This document shows, piece by piece, positions 23,362 to 24,546 of a DNA stretch of 24,546 nucleotides. Below the pieces are notes generated by a model. The model saw only the letters and a program-made list of their open reading frames with translations. It did no database searches and was not told where the DNA came from. The DNA lies in assembly GCA_014377915.1 (NCBI GenBank), contig JACMOT010000595.1, positions 1 to 24,546 on the forward strand. The letters run 5' to 3'. Source of the stretch: Tardiphaga sp. (lineage in GTDB: Bacteria; Pseudomonadota; Alphaproteobacteria; Rhizobiales; Xanthobacteraceae). The first letter of the stretch is position 1, and every line of letters begins with the position of its first letter. The position numbers and the translations under genes were made by a program.

Positions 23362-24546
23362 ATGACTTTTGTTCAACGATTTCGCCGCGAATGGCTGACC
23401 AATATCCCCACCGAATTGCTGTCCGGCACGCTGGTGGCGCTGGCGCTGATTCCGGAGGCGATCGGTTTTTCCATCGTCGCCGGCGTCGATCCGAAAATCG
23501 GCCTGTATGCGTCGTTCTCGATCGCGGTCGTGACCGCCATTGTGGGCGGTCGTCCGGCGATGATCTCCGCGGCGACCGCGTCGACGGCGGTGCTGATGAT
23601 CACGCTGGTGCGCGACCATGGCCTGCAATATTTGTTCGCCGCCACCGTGCTGATGGGGCTGCTGCAGATCGCGGCGGGCGCATTGCGGCTCGGCCTGTTG
23701 ATGAAATTTGTCTCGCGCTCGGTGATGACCGGTTTCGTCAATGCGCTGGCGATCCTGATCTTCATGGCACAGCTACCGCAACTGACAAATGTGGGCTGGC
23801 CTACCTTTGCGATGGTCGCCGCCGGCCTCGCCATCATCTATCTGTTTCCCTATCTGACGAAACGCGTGCCCTCCGCGCTGGTCAGTATCGTCGCGCTGAC
23901 TGCCTTTACGCTGTTCTCCGGAATCAAGCTGCGCACCGTCGGCGACATGGGCGAATTGCCCTCCAGCCTGCCGTTCTTCGCGCTGCCGCAGGTGCCCTTC
24001 AACTGGGACACGCTACGGATCATCCTGCCCTATTCGCTGACCATGGCGGCGGTCGGTCTGCTGGAATCGCTGCTGACGGCGTCGATCGTCGATGACATGA
24101 CCGATACCGGCAGCAACAAGAATCGCGAATGCATCGGTCAGGGTGTCGCCAATTTCGTCACCGGCTTTCTCGGCGCGATGGGCGGCTGCGCCATGATCGG
24201 GCAATCGGTCATCAATGTCAGCGCCGGGGCAAGGACGCGGTTGTCGACGTTGTTTGCGGGATGTTTTCTGCTGTTCCTGATCGTGGTGCTCGGCGACTGG
24301 GTCAAACAGATCCCGATGGCGGCGTTGGTCGCCGTCATGATCATGGTGTCGATCTCGACCTTTTCATGGTCGTCGATCACCAACCTGCGGTCGCATCCGC
24401 TGAGCTCCAGCGTGGTGATGCTGGCCGTGGTCATCGTGGTGGTCGCCACCGGGGACCTGTCGATGGGCGTGCTCGGCGGCGTGGTGCTGAGCGGCGTGTT
24501 CTTCGCCGCCAAGGTGGCGCGGCTGCTCGGCATCACCACCGAGCGC
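23362..24546 (+). CDS. SulP family inorganic anion transporter, 3' end missing
   Basis: 395 codons to the right edge. Beginning [20 protein letters not shown], it carries the SulP N-terminal pattern [32 protein letters not shown], then [17 protein letters not shown] and [39 protein letters not shown], all transmembrane-core landmarks. The family carries sulfate, bicarbonate or other anions by symport or exchange; substrate is not readable. A C-terminal STAS domain, if present, lies beyond the window. ATG 23362 gives the expected N-terminus despite no clear ribosome binding site. Divergent from the CDF gene. Confidence 0.95.
   Translation, partial: MTFVQRFRREWLTNIPTELLSGTLVALALIPEAIGFSIVAGVDPKIGLYASFSIAVVTAIVGGRPAMISAATASTAVLMITLVRDHGLQYLFAATVLMGLLQIAAGALRLGLLMKFVSRSVMTGFVNALAILIFMAQLPQLTNVGWPTFAMVAAGLAIIYLFPYLTKRVPSALVSIVALTAFTLFSGIKLRTVGDMGELPSSLPFFALPQVPFNWDTLRIILPYSLTMAAVGLLESLLTASIVDDMTDTGSNKNRECIGQGVANFVTGFLGAMGGCAMIGQSVINVSAGARTRLSTLFAGCFLLFLIVVLGDWVKQIPMAALVAVMIMVSISTFSWSSITNLRSHPLSSSVVMLAVVIVVVATGDLSMGVLGGVVLSGVFFAAKVARLLGITTER

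Noticed and set aside
1..24546. tRNA, rRNA, CRISPR array, insertion sequence or prophage
   Set aside because: None of the sequence patterns or proteins expected for these was found on either strand.

Overview
The window is high-GC DNA (about 65% by eye) from an alphaproteobacterium, most likely the Bradyrhizobium/Rhodopseudomonas/Nitrobacter group. Three things point there: argH lies back to back with a TlpA-type membrane thioredoxin, as in Bradyrhizobium; a small twin-membrane HIG1 protein, a PduO-type adenosyltransferase, etfB, etfA and hbd run in one direction; and there are two copies of an interspersed palindromic repeat starting GTAGG(G/C)TGGGCAAAG. No rRNA, tRNA, CRISPR array, transposase or phage gene was seen.

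Layout. 1-1061: argH (minus, cut by the left edge), divergent from tlpA (1153-1830), which converges on a small YjfB-type motility protein (1827-2021, minus). 2063-2636 is a lower-GC island (about 50-53% on the lines counted) with two overlapping minus-strand genes of unknown function. 2717-4173 holds a LysR regulator divergent from a tautomerase and a 36-codon reading frame that ends next to the first repeat copy. 4304-8014 is the minus-strand metabolic block HIG1 protein, cob(I)alamin adenosyltransferase, etfB, etfA, hbd, with the second repeat copy between the first two. 8174-11216 carries a BrkB/YihY membrane protein whose 3' end overlaps a convergent hybrid histidine kinase by 74 bp, then gluQ. 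11254-13799 is a plus-strand run: HhH-GPD glycosylase, SDR (ATGA overlap), and a DUF2855 gene broken by one frameshift. 13842-15596 is a divergent ClC-type protein with CBS domains. 15809-18429 is plus-strand: HNH endonuclease (TTG start), DUF29 protein, an HtrA-like protein that appears to have lost all three catalytic residues, and a small four-Cys zinc-ribbon protein. 18495-22106 is a minus-strand operon: DUF2946-like secreted Cys/His protein, TonB-dependent receptor, and a secreted YcnI(DUF1775)-PCuAC fusion. The right end has a cation diffusion facilitator (minus) divergent from a SulP anion transporter cut by the right edge.

How the genes work together. EtfBA takes electrons from acyl-CoA dehydrogenases and Hbd acts on hydroxyacyl-CoA, so 4304-7006 is fatty-acid or C4-CoA metabolism; the neighbouring adenosyltransferase would supply B12 coenzyme, for example to methylmalonyl-CoA mutase. 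The most system-like unit is 18495-22106: a receptor plus two periplasmic modules whose families bind copper, one with a predicted N-terminal His after signal cleavage, reads as a copper acquisition or delivery operon. The other items most worth a second look are the HtrA-like pseudoprotease, the low-GC overlapping pair, the DUF2855 frameshift, the ClC protein with altered signature residues, and the repeat element.
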